Source of the DNA: DASZFV01 sp036494575
Lineage (GTDB): Bacteria; Myxococcota_A; Polyangia; Fen-1088
Assembly: GCA_036494575.1 (NCBI GenBank)
Contig: DASXOE010000147.1
Span: 1 to 64,000 of the forward strand
Direction: 5' to 3'
DNA: 64,000 nt
Each line of letters starts with the position of its first letter. The stretch's first letter is position 1. Made by a program: the position numbers and the translations under genes. Below the pieces are notes generated by a model, which saw only the letters and a list, made by a program, of their open reading frames with translations, was not told where the DNA came from and did no database searches. Positions 62,830 through 64,000 of this stretch are shown here, piece after piece.

Positions 62830-63561
62830 TTAAGCCCTGAAGGGCATGCCGAAGTGACGAAGGAGCGCGCGGCTCTGATCGTCATTGGCGGCGGTCGTGT
62901 TGAAGGTGATGTTCATGCCCTTGGCCTTGTCGAGGCGCTCGAAGTTGATCTCCGGGAAGATGATCTCCTCGCGGACGCCGAGCGTGTAGTTGCCTCGCCC
63001 GTCGAAGGCCTTGGGCGAGACGCCCTTGAAGTCGCGCACGCGCGGCAGGGCGAAGTTCACGAGGCGATCGAGGAACTCGTACATCTGGTCCTTGCGCAAG
63101 GTCACCATGGCCCCGATCTTCTGGCCGGCGCGCAGCTTGAAGACCGCGATCGACTTCTTCGCCTTCGTGACGACCGGCCGCTGACCCGTGATGGCGCCGA
63201 GCTCGTCGACGGCGCTGTCGAGCAGCTTGGGGTTCGTGACGGCCTCGCCGATGCCCATGTTGATCGTGATCTTCGTGAGGCGCGGCACCTCCATCGGATT
63301 GGCGAGGCCGAGCTCCTGCTGGAGCTTCTGCTTGATCTCGCTGTGATAGAGCACCCGCAGGCGCGCCGGCTTGTCGCGCTTGACGCGCTCCTGCGCGACC
63401 TCTTTGGCGGCCGCGGAGGCGCCTCTGCCCTTGCCGCCCTTGCCGCCCGAGGCCTTGGCCTCGGCGCGCGCCGCCTTCTTGGCGGCGGCCTCGGCCTCCT
63501 GCTCGGGCGTCAGGCTCGGCTTGCCGGCCTTGCCTGGCTTGCTTTCTTTTTCGTCGGCCAT
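62830..63561 (-). CDS. rplE: 50S ribosomal protein L5 with Lys/Ala/Gly-rich N-terminal extension
   Basis: A 5S-rRNA-binding protein of 243 residues. The normal 180-residue L5 starts near residue 65 (LRVLYHSEIKQKLQQELG) and shows ITINMGIGEAVTNPKLLD, KKSIAVFKLRAGQKIGAMVT and FPEINFERLDKAKGMNI. The first 62 residues are a charged low-complexity extension (AAAKKAARAEAKASGGKGGK). ATG 63561 follows AAAGGAAAG; the open frame continues upstream to 63636 without plausible sequence. Confidence 0.96.
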   Translation of the reverse strand: MADEKESKPGKAGKPSLTPEQEAEAAAKKAARAEAKASGGKGGKGRGASAAAKEVAQERVKRDKPARLRVLYHSEIKQKLQQELGLANPMEVPRLTKITINMGIGEAVTNPKLLDSAVDELGAITGQRPVVTKAKKSIAVFKLRAGQKIGAMVTLRKDQMYEFLDRLVNFALPRVRDFKGVSPKAFDGRGNYTLGVREEIIFPEINFERLDKAKGMNITFNTTAANDDQSRALLRHFGMPFRA

Positions 63562-63608
63562 GTCGCTTTCCTTCTTTGTCCCGCTGTCCCGCTTTGTCCC
63601 GCTCGTTG

Positions 63609-63923
63609 CTAAGTCGTCTCGAAGGCCGTGCCGCACTTCGTGCAGACGCGCTTTTTATGCTCGCCCTCGCCCTCGTGACGGGCGCGGCGCGGCGCCACGC
63701 ACTTGCCGCACCAGAGCGCCACGTTCGACACCTCGACCGAGCCCTCTTTCTCGAGGATGCCACCGCGCGGCTGACGCTGCGTTGGCTTGGTGTGGCGCTT
63801 GACGAGGTTGACGCGCTCGATGACGACGCGCTCCTTGGCCGTGAGCAGGCGCAGCACGCGGCCGCGCTTGCCCTTCTCCTTGCCGGCGATGACGACGACC
63901 TGATCACCCTTGCGAACGTGCAT
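63609..63923 (-). CDS. rplX: 50S ribosomal protein L24 with C-terminal CxxC ribbon
   Basis: A 104-residue protein: MHVRKGDQVVVIAGKEKGKR with the KOW motif, then VNLVKRHTKPTQRQPRGGIL. The C-terminus has WCGKC and CTKCG, forming a zinc-ribbon-like pair seen in some L24 proteins. ATG 63923 overlaps the rplN stop (TGATG). Confidence 0.97.
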   Translation of the reverse strand: MHVRKGDQVVVIAGKEKGKRGRVLRLLTAKERVVIERVNLVKRHTKPTQRQPRGGILEKEGSVEVSNVALWCGKCVAPRRARHEGEGEHKKRVCTKCGTAFETT

Positions 63924-64000
63924 CACAGAACCTCCGGGGCGAGCGAGATGATCTTCATGAAGCGCTTGGCGCGCAACTCGCGCGCGACCGGCCCGAAGAT
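63923..64000 (-). CDS. rplN: 50S ribosomal protein L14, C-terminal 25 residues (cut by window edge)
   Basis: The minus-strand frame ending at 63923 reads IFGPVARELRAKRFMKIISL followed by APEVL and TGA, the conserved end of L14. The rest lies beyond the window. It is the first visible gene of the spc operon. Confidence 0.95.
   Translation of the reverse strand: MFGPVARELRAKRFMKIISLAPEVL

Overview
The window is very GC-rich (GC-rich third codon positions throughout) and looks like part of a myxobacterial (Polyangia-type deltaproteobacterial) chromosome. Indicators are the many lipoproteins with long Gly/Ala/Thr linkers, a DUF4388 regulator, type III export-gate genes without other flagellar genes, lysine/alanine-rich extensions on ribosomal proteins, and dense operons whose stop and start codons overlap (ATGA, GTGA, TGATG). 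This placement is an inference from gene content.

Region 1 (1-16030) and region 2 (16145-35380) read as an accessory carbohydrate locus, most simply explained as a chitin/chitosan utilisation system. Secreted or surface-anchored parts are a NodB-type polysaccharide deacetylase, two CBM-like lipoproteins, a CBM-GH19 chitinase, a GH75 endo-chitosanase, a GH9 enzyme, an FG-GAP lipoprotein, a GH13 alpha-amylase and another CBM-like lipoprotein. A beta-barrel porin and a five-gene peptide/oligosaccharide ABC importer could bring products in. A GH2 exo-beta-D-glucosaminidase without a signal peptide and a ROK sugar kinase would finish the work in the cytoplasm. An AraC-type activator is embedded in the cluster. 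A 23-bp motif (19/23 identical) recurs in two divergent promoter regions of the locus. The 10.2-11.2 kb interval holds a frameshifted small membrane protein and a decayed IS66-like fragment. Between 28.8 and 33.3 kb lies an apparent operon of a corrinoid-binding-like protein, a secreted protein, an ECF sigma factor, its likely membrane partner and a nucleoside-hydrolase-like lipoprotein.

Region 3 (35424-38752) carries two divergent CDP-alcohol phosphotransferases and mgtE. Three direct repeats of the palindrome TGAACGTTCA lie upstream of mgtE.

Region 4 (38845-64000) is an almost unbroken minus-strand run of core genes. In transcription order it holds the end of the spc operon (rplN, rplX, rplE, rpsN, rpsH, rplF, rplR, rpsE, rpmD, rplO, secY, adk, map), the alpha operon (rpmJ, rpsM, rpsK, rpsD, rpoA, rplQ), a PilZ gene, fliO-fliP-fliQ-fliR, a beta-barrel gene, flhB, galU, priA, a DUF4388 regulator, fmt, rsmB, rpe, a YheT-type hydrolase and a DUF4242 gene. 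The export gate stands alone here, without flhA, an ATPase or any flagellar structural gene. No tRNA, rRNA or CRISPR array was seen.
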